Source: Aerococcaceae bacterium (GTDB taxonomy: Bacteria; Bacillota; Bacilli; Lactobacillales; Aerococcaceae). From it: 34,771 nt of DNA. The notes beneath the pieces are model-generated. The model was not told where the DNA came from, did no database searches, and saw only the letters and a list, made by a program, of their open reading frames with translations. Where the stretch lies: assembly GCA_030525795.1 (NCBI GenBank), contig JAUNEB010000013.1, forward strand, positions 1 through 34,771. The letters are read 5' to 3'. Shown here piece after piece: positions 24,488 through 33,645 of the stretch; position 1 is the first letter of the stretch, and every line of letters starts with the position of its first letter. The position numbers and the translations under genes are program-made.

Positions 24488-25399
24488 ATGAAGGGAAATT
24501 ATTATCAGCAACAGCAACGTTCGCTAAAAGAACGCCAAGTGTATCAAGGCAACTATCGCCTTGATGACCAGCCAAAATTTTCCAAAACGCGCTATCAACA
24601 AGCGCAACAAAGTATGGAAGAGCGTTACTATCAAACCCAATCGGCTCCTCTTCCTAAGCGTGATATGCGTCTTTTGCCTAGAGGCGTTGCTAAACTGGCA
24701 TCCGTTGTAGTGTTGCTATTTATTGCGGCTTGGATTGCTAGTATGCAAGTAGGCCCGCTAGATAAAGTGAATCACTTAGTCGTAACGGGCGCTGTTTATT
24801 CGGATGTTGCGCAAGTCGAACGTGCGTCAAATATTCGCTCATGGCAATCTTATAAAGATGTTGTCGCGCAAAAACCAACGATCGAAAAAAATATTATCGC
24901 TGCTAATCCAATGGTGGACAACATCACTTTTCACCGCTCAACGTGGTACGGATTAGAATTACAAGTGAACGAACACCATATCGTGGCGCAAATCGAACAA
25001 AATGGCCAAAAGATTTATTTATTAGATAACGGCAAACCCGCGCCAGAGGGCGTTGTAGTGGACAAAACCTTGCCAATGCTGAATCATTTTAGCCAGCATA
25101 AATTGTTAGAAGTGACGACGATGTTGCGCAAATTAGATGCTTCGATGCTTGAACGCATTGAGAGCATTCACTTATCGCAAGACATTACGAAGCCGAATAC
25201 CATCGACCTCAACATGTACGACGGCAACACGATTCGTGCAGTTATGTCCACTTTCGACAAAAAAGCAAAGTACTATCCCGCGATTTTGGAACAATTAGGA
25301 CAACAAAGAGGCGTCGTCAATTTGGAGATTGGTGCGTACTTCACACCGTACAGTACGCCTACTAACAGCGTCCACTTGCGCGTGAATGATTCTCGATGA
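24488..25399 (+). CDS. divIB: Cell division protein FtsQ/DivIB
   Basis: The 303-residue bitopic protein has a Gln/Arg-rich cytoplasmic tail of about 70 residues, a membrane helix at about 75-92 (LASVVVLLFIAAWIASM), a POTRA domain (VNHLVVTGAVYSDVAQVERA) and a beta domain to the end. It stabilises FtsL-DivIC at the septum. AGAAGGAGG precedes the ATG. It is the last gene before the non-coding gap with a possible ftsA promoter. Confidence 0.93.
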   Translation: MKGNYYQQQQRSLKERQVYQGNYRLDDQPKFSKTRYQQAQQSMEERYYQTQSAPLPKRDMRLLPRGVAKLASVVVLLFIAAWIASMQVGPLDKVNHLVVTGAVYSDVAQVERASNIRSWQSYKDVVAQKPTIEKNIIAANPMVDNITFHRSTWYGLELQVNEHHIVAQIEQNGQKIYLLDNGKPAPEGVVVDKTLPMLNHFSQHKLLEVTTMLRKLDASMLERIESIHLSQDITKPNTIDLNMYDGNTIRAVMSTFDKKAKYYPAILEQLGQQRGVVNLEIGAYFTPYSTPTNSVHLRVNDSR

Positions 25400-25428
25400 A
25401 GATTACTAAATCATTACAAGCGCATTTT

Positions 25429-25456
25429 TTGCTTTGTATCGTACCGCATTTATGAT
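25429..25456 (+). promoter_or_regulatory. Candidate ftsAZ promoter
   Basis: TTGCTT (25429-25434) and TATGAT (25451-25456) have 16-base spacing. An overlapping alternative is TTGTAT (25434-25439) with TACTAT (25456-25461). The 126-base gap between divIB and ftsA is the longest within the cluster up to ftsZ, which fits an internal promoter boosting ftsA and ftsZ. Confidence 0.4.
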
Positions 25457-25525
25457 ACTATATAGAGTGAGAGATTTTTATATTGACCATTTTGAAAAAT
25501 GAAGTAAAGGAGGTTTCGAGTCGGC

Positions 25526-26929
25526 ATGAGAAACCAAGAAATTTTTGTAAGTTTAGATATTGGAACAAGTTCCATTAAAGTCGTTGTCGCCGAACAAGTG
25601 AATGGCAAAATCAACATTCTCGGCGTTGGCCACGAAAAATCACGCGGACTCAGTCGCGGTGTCATCGTAGATATTGATGAAACCGTACATTCCATTCAGC
25701 AAGCAGTCGCACAAGCCGAACAAAAAGCGAATGTCAAAATTAACGAAGTCATCGTTGGCGTACCAAGCAACAAGTTGACGATTGATTCATGTCACGGCAT
25801 GATTGCCGTTTCGAGCGATACACGCGAAATTCAAGAACGCGATGTCGAAAATGTTATCGCCGCTGCAAAAGTACGTTCGGTTCCGCCTGAACGCGAAATC
25901 ATCTCCGTTATCCCAGAAGAATTTATCGTGGATGGCTTTGAAGGAATTCGCGACCCAAGAGGCATGATTGGTGTGCGTTTGGAATTATACGCGCACTTAC
26001 TAACAGGCCCTAAAACGATCATTCACAACATTCGCCGCTGCGTAGAAAAAGCGGGATTGCGTATTTCCGAACTCGTGTTACAACCACAAGCACTAGCAAG
26101 CGTTGTACTCACGCACGATGAACGTGAATTTGGAACAGTGATTATTGATATGGGTGGCGGCCAAACGAGTGCGTCGATTATTTATGACAACCAACTTAAA
26201 TATTCATTCGTTGATCAAGAAGGCGGCGATTTTGTTACAAAAGACATTTCCGTCATTTTGAAAACAGGATTGGAAAGCGCAGAATACATTAAGAAGGAAT
26301 ACGGCTATGCCATTTCTAAACAAATGTCCGACGAAGAATACTTCCCAGTTGAAGTCGCAGGCAAAAAAGAACCTGAACAAGTGGACGAGCGCTATTTATC
26401 CGAAATTATCGAAGCGCGTTTGACACAAATTTTTGATACGATACATGAAGCATTAGAATCTGTAGACGCACTAGATTTGCCAGGTGGCATTGTGATTACA
26501 GGTGGCGCTTCACAATTATCAGGTATTGAAGAATTAGCGAAACAATACTTTGGACCAAAAGTACGTTTGTACATTCCTGACCAAATGGGAATGCGTCAAC
26601 CAATTTTTGCAACAAGTATTGGGTTGATTGAATACGCCGCAAAATTAGACGATATTCATCGCATTGCTCAAGGTTCTTATCGTGCGCCAGTTGTGACCGA
26701 ATCGCGTCCAGCGCGTCCAAAAGCAGTGGCCGCAGAACAGCCACCGATTCAACGCAAAGAGCGCGTCAAGACAACGAAAACGGAAGATTACGAAGATTAT
26801 CGTGCAACGGCGACTAGCCAAGCGCAATACGACGATCATTACGAAGTTGAGTACTACGAAGATGAAGTAGGCGATGATCGTACCTTTACAGGAAAAGTTC
26901 GTTCATTTTTCAATTCATTTTTTAACTAG
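25526..26929 (+). CDS. ftsA: Cell division protein FtsA
   Basis: The 467-residue actin-like ATPase anchors the Z ring to the membrane. Actin-fold motifs are LDIGTSSIKVVVAE (phosphate 1), IIDMGGGQTSASI (phosphate 2) and GGIVITGGASQLSGIEE (adenosine). The 1C subdomain lies between the first two. A disordered acidic linker rich in Tyr and Asp (about 390-450) leads to the amphipathic membrane-binding helix GKVRSFFNSFFN at the very end. AAGGAGG precedes the ATG and ftsZ follows 19 bases later. Confidence 0.96.
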   Translation: MRNQEIFVSLDIGTSSIKVVVAEQVNGKINILGVGHEKSRGLSRGVIVDIDETVHSIQQAVAQAEQKANVKINEVIVGVPSNKLTIDSCHGMIAVSSDTREIQERDVENVIAAAKVRSVPPEREIISVIPEEFIVDGFEGIRDPRGMIGVRLELYAHLLTGPKTIIHNIRRCVEKAGLRISELVLQPQALASVVLTHDEREFGTVIIDMGGGQTSASIIYDNQLKYSFVDQEGGDFVTKDISVILKTGLESAEYIKKEYGYAISKQMSDEEYFPVEVAGKKEPEQVDERYLSEIIEARLTQIFDTIHEALESVDALDLPGGIVITGGASQLSGIEELAKQYFGPKVRLYIPDQMGMRQPIFATSIGLIEYAAKLDDIHRIAQGSYRAPVVTESRPARPKAVAAEQPPIQRKERVKTTKTEDYEDYRATATSQAQYDDHYEVEYYEDEVGDDRTFTGKVRSFFNSFFN

Positions 26930-26948
26930 GTAAAAGGAGGATGTTATC

Positions 26949-28208
26949 ATGGAATTAGCATTTGATTCAACGGCGCGCGGAGAAGGCGCGGTTATTAAAG
27001 TCATTGGTGTAGGTGGCGCAGGTGGCAATGCCGTTAACCGTATGATTATTGAAGAAGTTCAAGGCGTCGAGTTTATCGTTGCCAACACAGATACTCAAGC
27101 ATTAAAAGGCTCACTTGCCGAAACAAAAATCCAATTAGGACCAAAAGTAACGAAAGGATTAGGCGCAGGCTCATTACCTGATGTCGGCTTAAAAGCAGCA
27201 GAAGAAAGCGAAGAAGTTATCCGCAAAGTCTTAGGCGGCGCAGATTTAGTATTCGTAACCGCAGGTATGGGCGGTGGGACCGGAACAGGTGCAGCCCCTG
27301 TTGTAGCACGTATTGCCAAAGAATTAGGCGCTTTAACCGTAGGCGTCGTCACACGTCCGTTCACTTTTGAAGGTCCAAAACGTGGCCGTTACGCTGCAGA
27401 AGGTTTGAAAAACTTAAAAGAAAATGTTGATACATTAGTCACCATTTCAAATAATCGCTTATTAGAAATCGTTGACCGCAAAACACCAATGTTGGAAGCT
27501 TTCTCAGAAGCCGATAACGTATTGCGTCAAGGCGTACAAGGAATTTCTGATTTGATTACGGCACCAGGTTACGTCAACTTGGACTTTGCCGACGTTAAAA
27601 CCGTCATGAAAGACCAAGGCACCGCCTTAATGGGAATCGGTGTAGCAAGTGGCGAAAATCGTACCGTAGAAGCAACGAAAAAAGCTATTTCAAGTCCATT
27701 GTTAGAAGTATCCATTGATGGCGCAGAACAAATCTTGTTGAATATTACAGGAAGCTCTGATTTGACATTATTTGAAGCGCAAGACGCAAGCGAAATCGTT
27801 GCGAACGCATCTTCAAGCGATGTGAATATCATTTTTGGTACGTCAATTAACGAAAGCTTAGGCGACGAAGTCATTGTTACCGTTATTGCAACGGGCATCG
27901 ATACCGAGAAAAATACAACGCAAAAATCAGCGCCAGTCCGTTCAAACCGTGAATACAACTACGCGAACGCTGTTCAATCAACAATGGGAAATGAAATTGA
28001 AGTAGCACCGCGTCAACGCGAAGAGCGCGATTTGTTCAGTAATTGGGACATTAAACGCGAGCAAAGCACACGTGAATTCGGTGCGCGCGAAGCGGGTCAA
28101 CGCCAATTTCAACGCCCAGCAGGCGAAGTAAGCCGTCGTCCTGTTGAAGTGACTGAGGAAGATGAGTTGGATACACCACCATTTTTCCGTAAAAGACACC
28201 GTAATTAA
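26949..28208 (+). CDS. ftsZ: Cell division protein FtsZ
   Basis: The 419-residue tubulin-like GTPase forms the Z ring. The tubulin signature GGGTGTG is at 108-114. The T7 catalytic loop [11 protein letters not shown] is intact. A variable linker rich in Arg, Glu and Gln (about 320-400) precedes the C-terminal peptide [14 protein letters not shown], which binds FtsA and other tethers. AAAGGAGG lies upstream. A weak terminator hairpin follows 12 bases after its stop. Confidence 0.97.
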   Translation: MELAFDSTARGEGAVIKVIGVGGAGGNAVNRMIIEEVQGVEFIVANTDTQALKGSLAETKIQLGPKVTKGLGAGSLPDVGLKAAEESEEVIRKVLGGADLVFVTAGMGGGTGTGAAPVVARIAKELGALTVGVVTRPFTFEGPKRGRYAAEGLKNLKENVDTLVTISNNRLLEIVDRKTPMLEAFSEADNVLRQGVQGISDLITAPGYVNLDFADVKTVMKDQGTALMGIGVASGENRTVEATKKAISSPLLEVSIDGAEQILLNITGSSDLTLFEAQDASEIVANASSSDVNIIFGTSINESLGDEVIVTVIATGIDTEKNTTQKSAPVRSNREYNYANAVQSTMGNEIEVAPRQREERDLFSNWDIKREQSTREFGAREAGQRQFQRPAGEVSRRPVEVTEEDELDTPPFFRKRHRN

Positions 28209-28220
28209 TGCAATATGAAG

Positions 28221-28247
28221 AGGCGAGAAGTGTTTTCTTGCCTTTTT
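28221..28247 (+). terminator. Short hairpin with T run after ftsZ
   Basis: AGGCGAGAA (28221-28229) pairs with TTCTTGCCT (28235-28243) with one G-U pair and a 5-base loop; five T follow. It would end most ftsZ transcripts or attenuate read-through into yggT, which starts 23 bases later. Confidence 0.6.
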
Positions 28248-28269
28248 GATTATAAGGAGGAATGTGTGA

Positions 28270-28539
28270 ATGAGATTGTTAGGAATCATTCAACTCGTCA
28301 ATAGAGCATTTTATGCATATAATTTGTTGCTCGTAGTGTATGCGCTCATGTCTTTTTTTCCGAATGCGTATGAAACAACACTTGGAAAATGGGTAGTGCG
28401 TCTAGTGCAGCCCTATATTCAATTATTTGATCGCTATATTCCACCAGTGGGTGGGTTAAGTTTCAATGTTGTAATTGCAGCGTTCGTGCTAGAATTTGCG
28501 CGAAAAGGGCTCATTAGCGTATTGTTATTTTTCGTTTAG
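28270..28539 (+). CDS. YggT/YlmG family membrane protein
   Basis: An 89-residue protein with two membrane helices of the YggT family: NRAFYAYNLLLVVYALMSFFPN in the first half, then the conserved LVQPYIQLFDRYIPPVGGLSFNVVIAAF. Homologues in plants and bacteria affect division or membrane protein distribution; the molecular function is not settled. Start is ATG 28270 with AAGGAGG. It sits between ftsZ and ylmH as in Bacillus, but without sepF before it. Confidence 0.9.
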   Translation: MRLLGIIQLVNRAFYAYNLLLVVYALMSFFPNAYETTLGKWVVRLVQPYIQLFDRYIPPVGGLSFNVVIAAFVLEFARKGLISVLLFFV

Positions 28540-28547
28540 GAGCGAGT

Positions 28548-29330
28548 ATGTCACAAGCAATTTATCAACATTACCGTCCGAGCGAAAAACATTTTATTGA
28601 TCAAGTGTTGCATTGGTTGACACAAGTCGAAACGCGTTACGCGCCAATGTTGACACCTTTTTTGACGCCGCGTGAAGCTCAAATTGTTACGCAGTTGACG
28701 GGCAGATACGAAGATATTCAAGTGGCGTTTCACGGATTGTTTCCAGAAGCTGAAAGACAGCGCGCGCTTTTTTATCCAAGTTATATGGAAGCGGAGTTGG
28801 CAGATTTTCAATTGACGCTTATTGAAGTCAAATTTGCGCTGAAATTTGCAGAATTGACGCATCAGCGTATTTTGGGGACGGTGCTGTCAACGGGTTTGGA
28901 ACGTAATCGCATTGGCGATATTGTAACAGACGGCACACGTTGGCAATTCGTTGTCGACGAAAAAGTTGCGTCTTTTTTGCAACAACAAGTCACAAAAGTC
29001 GCGTCGCACGGTGTCCAATTAGAAATAACGGATGTTGACAATTTAATTGTATCTAGCCAAGTTTGGCAGACAGAAACGGTAGTCAGTAGCGCATTGCGAT
29101 TGGATGCTGTCTTAGCCAAAGTGTACGCCATGTCCCGCCAAAACAGCAAGGAACGCATCCAAGCAGGTCACGTGAAAGTCAACTTCGTTGAAGTCTTGCA
29201 ACCTGATTTTGAATTGGGCATGTCGGATCTCGTTTCCGTTCGCAAATATGGTCGTTTTATCGTCCAAGAAATGGAAGGCATGACTAAAAAAGACAATTAT
29301 CGCTTAAAAATTAACAAATTATCTCGGTAA
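28548..29330 (+). CDS. ylmH: YlmH, S4-domain RNA-binding protein
   Basis: The 260-residue protein has an N-terminal alpha/beta domain typical of YlmH (FLTPREAQIV, FHGLFPEAERQRALFYPSY, RNRIGDIVTDG) and a C-terminal S4 domain (LRLDAVLAKVYAMSRQ, then IQAGHVKVN). YlmH in Bacillus subtilis associates with the 50S subunit and can act in ribosome-associated quality control. It follows yggT by 8 bases and precedes the divIVA promoter. Confidence 0.94.
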   Translation: MSQAIYQHYRPSEKHFIDQVLHWLTQVETRYAPMLTPFLTPREAQIVTQLTGRYEDIQVAFHGLFPEAERQRALFYPSYMEAELADFQLTLIEVKFALKFAELTHQRILGTVLSTGLERNRIGDIVTDGTRWQFVVDEKVASFLQQQVTKVASHGVQLEITDVDNLIVSSQVWQTETVVSSALRLDAVLAKVYAMSRQNSKERIQAGHVKVNFVEVLQPDFELGMSDLVSVRKYGRFIVQEMEGMTKKDNYRLKINKLSR

Positions 29331-29333
29331 AAC

Positions 29334-29363
29334 TTGGCAATTTTGAGCCAAATGGTATATAAT
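29334..29363 (+). promoter_or_regulatory. Sigma-A promoter of divIVA
   Basis: TTGGCA (29334-29339, 5 of 6) and a perfect TATAAT (29358-29363) are 18 bases apart. The expected transcript start near 29370 lies downstream of the ATG at 29366, which rules that ATG out as the start for this transcript. Confidence 0.7.
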
Positions 29364-29401
29364 AAATGAGTAAACAATTAGAAGGAAAGGACGTGTTAAG
29401 T

Positions 29402-30451
29402 GTGGGTTTAACACCAAATGAAATTCTTAATAAAGAGTTTAATAAACGTCTGAGAGGATACGATATCGATGAAGTAAGTGATTACTTAGATTTAATCGCC
29501 GTCGATTTTGAACGTCTATTGAAAGATAATCGTGAATTAACACAACGATTAGCCGATACGCAAGAAAAATTGCGCTATTTTGAGCAGTTGCAAGAAACAT
29601 TGAACAGTTCGATTATGGTTGCCAACGAAGCAGCTGAGCGACTCAAGCAAAATGCGCGTAAAGAAGCAGAGCTCATTTTATTTGAGACAGAGCGCGAAGC
29701 AGACCGCATTGTCTTACAGGCGAACCAGCAAGTTCAACAAACGATGCAAGAACAAGAAACGTTACGTCGTACAAGTCGTCAATTTTATGACACATTGCGC
29801 CACATGTTGACGCAACAGTTAGAATTGATTTCTGAAAAAACATTCGTCGAAAGCTTAGGAGCAAACGAATCAGCTCCGGTTACAATGGAGCGCCCAAATA
29901 TGCACCGCCAAGCAGAGCACGTTCAACAGTTGTTGGATGAGTTGGAAACAGGTTCGATGACGGACCTCCCTGAGCATGTTGCAATCCCAACGATAGAACA
30001 GTATGAAGCTGAATTAGCGCCAGTAGAGTCCACTGTTTTTTCAACGGAAAGTTACGAGTTGCCACAAGAATCAGCAGAAGTTGCCTTGGACGTAGAAGCC
30101 GATGATTTTCTAACTGAACCTGTATTGGAACCAGCTGAAACCGAAGACTTTCTAGCAGAATCTGTGTTGGAATCAGCTGAAACCGAAGACTTTCTAGCAG
30201 AACCCGTGTTTGAATCAACGGAATCCATTTCGCCATTTAAGCAAGAGCCAGGTTTAGCCGAAGTCGAGATAAACAGCGACTTTACAACGGAAGAAATCGC
30301 AGTCGATCCACTTGACGACCGTTACATCCCAGCATCCGAAGCAATGGATGATTTTGATTTTGGAGGGAGTCCAGCGCCGAAATCTTCTGCTGAAAATCAG
30401 CCAATGGAAAGCCTTTTAGGACAAACCATTCGCATTGATTTACCAAAATAA
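29402..30451 (+). CDS. divIVA: Cell division/polar scaffold protein DivIVA
   Basis: The protein has 349 residues if it starts at GTG 29402, giving the family N-terminus LTPNEILNKEFNKRLRGYDIDEVSDYLD. AAAGGA lies 10 bases upstream; GTG 29393 is an alternative. Residues up to about 60 form the membrane-curvature-binding crossed coil, followed by a long tetramerising coiled coil to about 155. The C-terminal 190 residues are acidic and low-complexity, with a 14-residue repeat. It is much longer than Bacillus DivIVA (164 residues), like those of streptococci and enterococci. It recruits wall and chromosome proteins to poles and septa. Confidence 0.92.
   Translation: MGLTPNEILNKEFNKRLRGYDIDEVSDYLDLIAVDFERLLKDNRELTQRLADTQEKLRYFEQLQETLNSSIMVANEAAERLKQNARKEAELILFETEREADRIVLQANQQVQQTMQEQETLRRTSRQFYDTLRHMLTQQLELISEKTFVESLGANESAPVTMERPNMHRQAEHVQQLLDELETGSMTDLPEHVAIPTIEQYEAELAPVESTVFSTESYELPQESAEVALDVEADDFLTEPVLEPAETEDFLAESVLESAETEDFLAEPVFESTESISPFKQEPGLAEVEINSDFTTEEIAVDPLDDRYIPASEAMDDFDFGGSPAPKSSAENQPMESLLGQTIRIDLPK
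30092..30217 (+). repeat. Three 42-bp tandem repeats inside divIVA
   Basis: Units at 30092-30133, 30134-30175 and 30176-30217 encode VEADDFLTEPVLEP, AETEDFLAESVLES and AETEDFLAEPVFES. The last two are nearly identical in DNA, which points to recent duplication. The period is 14 codons, so copy number can change without shifting frame. Confidence 0.85.
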
Positions 30452-30479
30452 AAAAGAGGCGGACACGCCTTGCCAACGA

Positions 30480-30662
30480 TAGTATGAGCGAGCCAAAGAC
30501 GGTGTGAGTTTGGCACTTCCTCGTTGACAAAGGTATCACCGTTTCAATTGCAGTTACTGCCGCTTAAAGAGCGTTATCATGACAGAGTGAGCGACACATG
30601 TCGCTAATTTGGGTGGTACCACGCATATCGCGTCCCTTTTTTCGAGGGACGTTTATTTTTTT
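30480..30662 (+). promoter_or_regulatory. Isoleucine T-box riboswitch of ileS
   Basis: The T-box core AATTTGGGTGGTACCACGC lies at 30606-30624. The antiterminator forms from GGG (30611-30613) with CCC (30634-30636) and ACGC (30621-30624) with GCGT (30630-30633), leaving a 7-base bulge TGGTACC that pairs with the acceptor end of uncharged tRNA. The competing terminator is CGTCCCT (30631-30637) with AGGGACG (30645-30651) and a T run. The Stem I base pairs ACGGT (30499-30503) with ACCGT (30538-30542), placing ATC (30535-30537) as the Ile specifier codon. Uncharged tRNA-Ile would allow read-through into ileS. Confidence 0.93.
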
Positions 30663-30686
30663 ATAAAAGAAAAGGAGAATCTCAAC

Positions 30687-33467
30687 ATGAAATTAAAAGA
30701 AACATTGAATTTAGGCGCAACAGAGTTTGCGATGCGCGCGAACTTACCAACAAAAGAAGTCGCATTACAACAGGAATGGGAATTAGCGAATTTATACCAA
30801 GCCATCCAAGAAAAAAATGCCGACAGACCAACATTTATCTTGCATGACGGCCCGCCGTATGCTAACGGAAAATTGCACATGGGACATGCATTGAATAAAA
30901 TTTCTAAAGACTTTATTTTGCGTTACAAGTCGATGACAGGCTTCCGCGTGCCGTTTGTTCCAGGTTGGGATACGCACGGATTGCCGATTGAAACAGCTTT
31001 GATTAAACAAAACGGTGTCGATCGCAAAAGTTTATCTGTCGTTGAATTTCGTAAATTGTGTGAAGCGTATGCTTTGGAACAAGTCGAAGGGCAAAAAGCT
31101 GACTTCAAACGTTTAGGCATTACAGGCGACTGGGAAAATCCATACTTAACCTTGGCGCCAGAATACGAAGCAGCACAAATTCGTGTATTCGGCAAAATGG
31201 CTGAAAAAGGCTATATTTATAAAGGATTAAAGCCAATTTATTGGTCACCATCCAGTGAATCTTCTTTGGCGGAAGCAGAAGTGGAATACCAAGATGTGAC
31301 ATCGCCTTCGATTTACGTAGCATTTTCAGTGAAAGACGGCAAAGGCATCGTACCTGAAACAGCAGAATTCGTTATTTGGACAACGACACCATGGACATTG
31401 CCAGCCAACTTAGGAATTTCTGTAAGTGGCGACGCAACTTATGTGCAAGTTGCGGTGGGCGAGCGCCAATTTATCGTCGCAAAAGAATTGTTAGAAACCG
31501 TCGCAAAAGCGGTCGATTGGCAAGATTATACGGTTGAAGCAGAATATCAAGGACATCAATTCGATCGCCTTGTTGCGCAACATCCATTTTATGAGCGTGA
31601 GTCATTGCTCATGGTTGGCGAGCACGTGACGTTAGATGCCGGAACAGGCTTAGTACATACGGCGACAGGACACGGGGAAGACGACTACCGCATCGGCTTA
31701 GCGTACGGCTTGGACATTTTGTCGCCGATTGACAACCAAGGACATTTTACGAGCGAAGCGCCTGGCTTTGAAGGCATTTTCTACTTAAAAGGCAACAAAG
31801 TCATTGTTGAATTGTTGCGTGAAAAAGGCGCGTTATTAGCTTATAGCGAGTTTGTGCATAGTTACCCGCACGACTGGCGTACGAAAAAGCCCGTTATTTT
31901 CCGTGCGACACCGCAATGGTTTGCGTCAATTGACCAATTCCGTCAAGAATTATTAGACGCCATCGAAAATGACGTTGTATGGTATCATCCATCAGGAAAA
32001 CCGCGCATTTACAACATGATTCGCGACCGCGGCGACTGGGTCATTTCACGCCAACGCGTTTGGGGTGTTCCGTTACCAATTTTTTACGCGGAAAATGGCG
32101 AAGCCATTATGACGCCAGAAACGATTGAACACGTCGCGCAATTATTCGAACAATTCGGCTCAAATATTTGGTTTGAAAAATCCGCAAACGAATTATTACC
32201 AGAAGGCTTCACACACGAAGGTAGCCCAAATGGCAAATTCACTAAAGAAACGGACATTATGGATGTTTGGTTTGATTCAGGAACTTCATACGCGGGCGTA
32301 TTGCAAACGCGTCCTGAATTATCTTACCCAGCCGACTTATATTTGGAAGGTTCAGACCAATACCGTGGCTGGTTTAACTCTAGCTTTACGACATCTGTTG
32401 CTGCCTTCAATCAACCACCGTACAAAGCAGTTTTATCACAAGGTTTTGTCATGGACGGAAAAGGCGTCAAAATGAGTAAGTCAATCGGTAACGTCATCAC
32501 CCCTGAAGAAATTATGCAAGAATTAGGTGCCGACATCATTCGCTTGTGGGTATCATCTGTCGATTACGAATCTGATGTGCGCATTTCACACGATATTTTG
32601 AAGCAAGTGGCAGAAGCTTACCGCAAAATCCGTAACACAATTCGCTTCATGTTATCACACGTTTCGGACTTCAACCCTGAAACAGACAGCGTAGCGCAAT
32701 CAGAATTGCGTCCAGTTGACCGTTACGCCCTTGCAAAATATCGCCAATTCATGGCAGAATGTATTGAAGGCTATGAACAATACGCCTTTTCAACCGTCTA
32801 CAAAAAAGTCTTAAACTTCATCAGCGTTGATTTGTCCGCCTTTTATTTAGACTTTGCCAAAGATGTCTTGTATATTGAAGCAAGCAATGGCGATGCAAGA
32901 AGAGCAATGCAGACAGTCATTTACACAATTTTGAAAGGTATGTTGCCATTGTTGACGCCAATTTTGGTACACACAATGGAAGAAGCTTGGAAAGAATTGC
33001 CACAAACAGACAGCTTTATCCAACTAACTGACATCGAAAAAGTAGCCTTCACTGCTGAAGACGAAGCCGTTATTAAAGAATGGGAACCATTTTTCAAAGT
33101 GCGTCAAGGCGTCTTGAAAGCTTTAGAAGAAGCAAAAAATCAAGAAACGGACCCAATCAAAAAATCATTCGAAGCGGCGGTCACATTGTACACTGACGAG
33201 GCATTGAAAGGGCAATTACAAGCGTTGAGTGCTGAATTGGAACAATTATTCATCGTCTCACAATGTGAATTCCAAGCCCAAGAAGCAGCCGACGACAAGG
33301 CGCTATCCTTTGGGGAGTATGCTGTGACCATTTCGCGTGCAAAAGGACAAGTTTGTGAACGTTGCCGTGCAGTCAAACAAGACGTTGGCACCATCGCCGA
33401 AGCACCGCAATTATGCCAACGTTGCTACCAAATTGTCAAAGAACACTATCCAGCTTACTTCGGCTAA
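30687..33467 (+). CDS. ileS: Isoleucyl-tRNA synthetase
   Basis: The protein has 926 residues from ATG 30687 with AAAAGGAG upstream; the open frame extends back into the T-box terminator but has no site there. Class I motifs are HMGH at 64-67 and KMSKS at 595-599. The CP1 editing domain, with [11 protein letters not shown] and [16 protein letters not shown], clears mischarged valine. A zinc site near the end uses C890, C893, C910 and C913. The zinc-finger type is the ordinary bacterial IleRS1. It is controlled by its T-box and ends at a strong terminator. Confidence 0.97.
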   Translation: MKLKETLNLGATEFAMRANLPTKEVALQQEWELANLYQAIQEKNADRPTFILHDGPPYANGKLHMGHALNKISKDFILRYKSMTGFRVPFVPGWDTHGLPIETALIKQNGVDRKSLSVVEFRKLCEAYALEQVEGQKADFKRLGITGDWENPYLTLAPEYEAAQIRVFGKMAEKGYIYKGLKPIYWSPSSESSLAEAEVEYQDVTSPSIYVAFSVKDGKGIVPETAEFVIWTTTPWTLPANLGISVSGDATYVQVAVGERQFIVAKELLETVAKAVDWQDYTVEAEYQGHQFDRLVAQHPFYERESLLMVGEHVTLDAGTGLVHTATGHGEDDYRIGLAYGLDILSPIDNQGHFTSEAPGFEGIFYLKGNKVIVELLREKGALLAYSEFVHSYPHDWRTKKPVIFRATPQWFASIDQFRQELLDAIENDVVWYHPSGKPRIYNMIRDRGDWVISRQRVWGVPLPIFYAENGEAIMTPETIEHVAQLFEQFGSNIWFEKSANELLPEGFTHEGSPNGKFTKETDIMDVWFDSGTSYAGVLQTRPELSYPADLYLEGSDQYRGWFNSSFTTSVAAFNQPPYKAVLSQGFVMDGKGVKMSKSIGNVITPEEIMQELGADIIRLWVSSVDYESDVRISHDILKQVAEAYRKIRNTIRFMLSHVSDFNPETDSVAQSELRPVDRYALAKYRQFMAECIEGYEQYAFSTVYKKVLNFISVDLSAFYLDFAKDVLYIEASNGDARRAMQTVIYTILKGMLPLLTPILVHTMEEAWKELPQTDSFIQLTDIEKVAFTAEDEAVIKEWEPFFKVRQGVLKALEEAKNQETDPIKKSFEAAVTLYTDEALKGQLQALSAELEQLFIVSQCEFQAQEAADDKALSFGEYAVTISRAKGQVCERCRAVKQDVGTIAEAPQLCQRCYQIVKEHYPAYFG

Positions 33468-33474
33468 AATACTC

Positions 33475-33509
33475 AAATATCTCTAGTGAATCGCTAGAGA
33501 TATTTTTTT
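33475..33509 (+). terminator. Terminator after ileS
   Basis: AAATATCTCTAG (33475-33486) pairs perfectly with CTAGAGATATTT (33494-33505), loop of 7, then a T run to 33509. The stem is nearly symmetric in base content. Confidence 0.9.
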
Positions 33510-33572
33510 GCAAATGATTTTCAAAGAAATATTATTTTCAATAAAAGTAAGTAAAAAATAGCAAAAAATGTA

Positions 33573-33588
33573 AGAAAAACGTTTGCAA
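33573..33588 (-). promoter_or_regulatory. Candidate cre site for CcpA autoregulation
   Basis: On the minus strand TTGCAAACGTTTTTCT matches WTGNNARCGNWWWCAW at 14 of 16 positions; only the terminal CA is lost. It overlaps the -35 box of the ccpA promoter, where binding would be expected to repress. ccpA autoregulation is known in several Firmicutes. Confidence 0.4.
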
Positions 33589-33611
33589 TTAAAAGTTTGC
33601 TGTGGTATATT
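33583..33611 (+). promoter_or_regulatory. Promoter of ccpA
   Basis: TTGCAA (33583-33588) and TATATT (33606-33611) are 17 bases apart, with TGG directly before the -10 making it extended. The transcript would begin near 33618, about 28 bases before the start codon. Confidence 0.65.
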
Positions 33612-33645
33612 TAAAATAAAACAACTTGAAAGAGAGGCTGATTCA

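Noticed and set aside
30452-30479. Terminator after divIVA (AGGCG-GACA-CGCCT)
   Set aside because: The stem is only five pairs and no T run follows.
30609-30686. Upstream extension of ileS
   Set aside because: It overlaps the T-box antiterminator and terminator, and the ATG at 30687 has AAAAGGAG and the family start.
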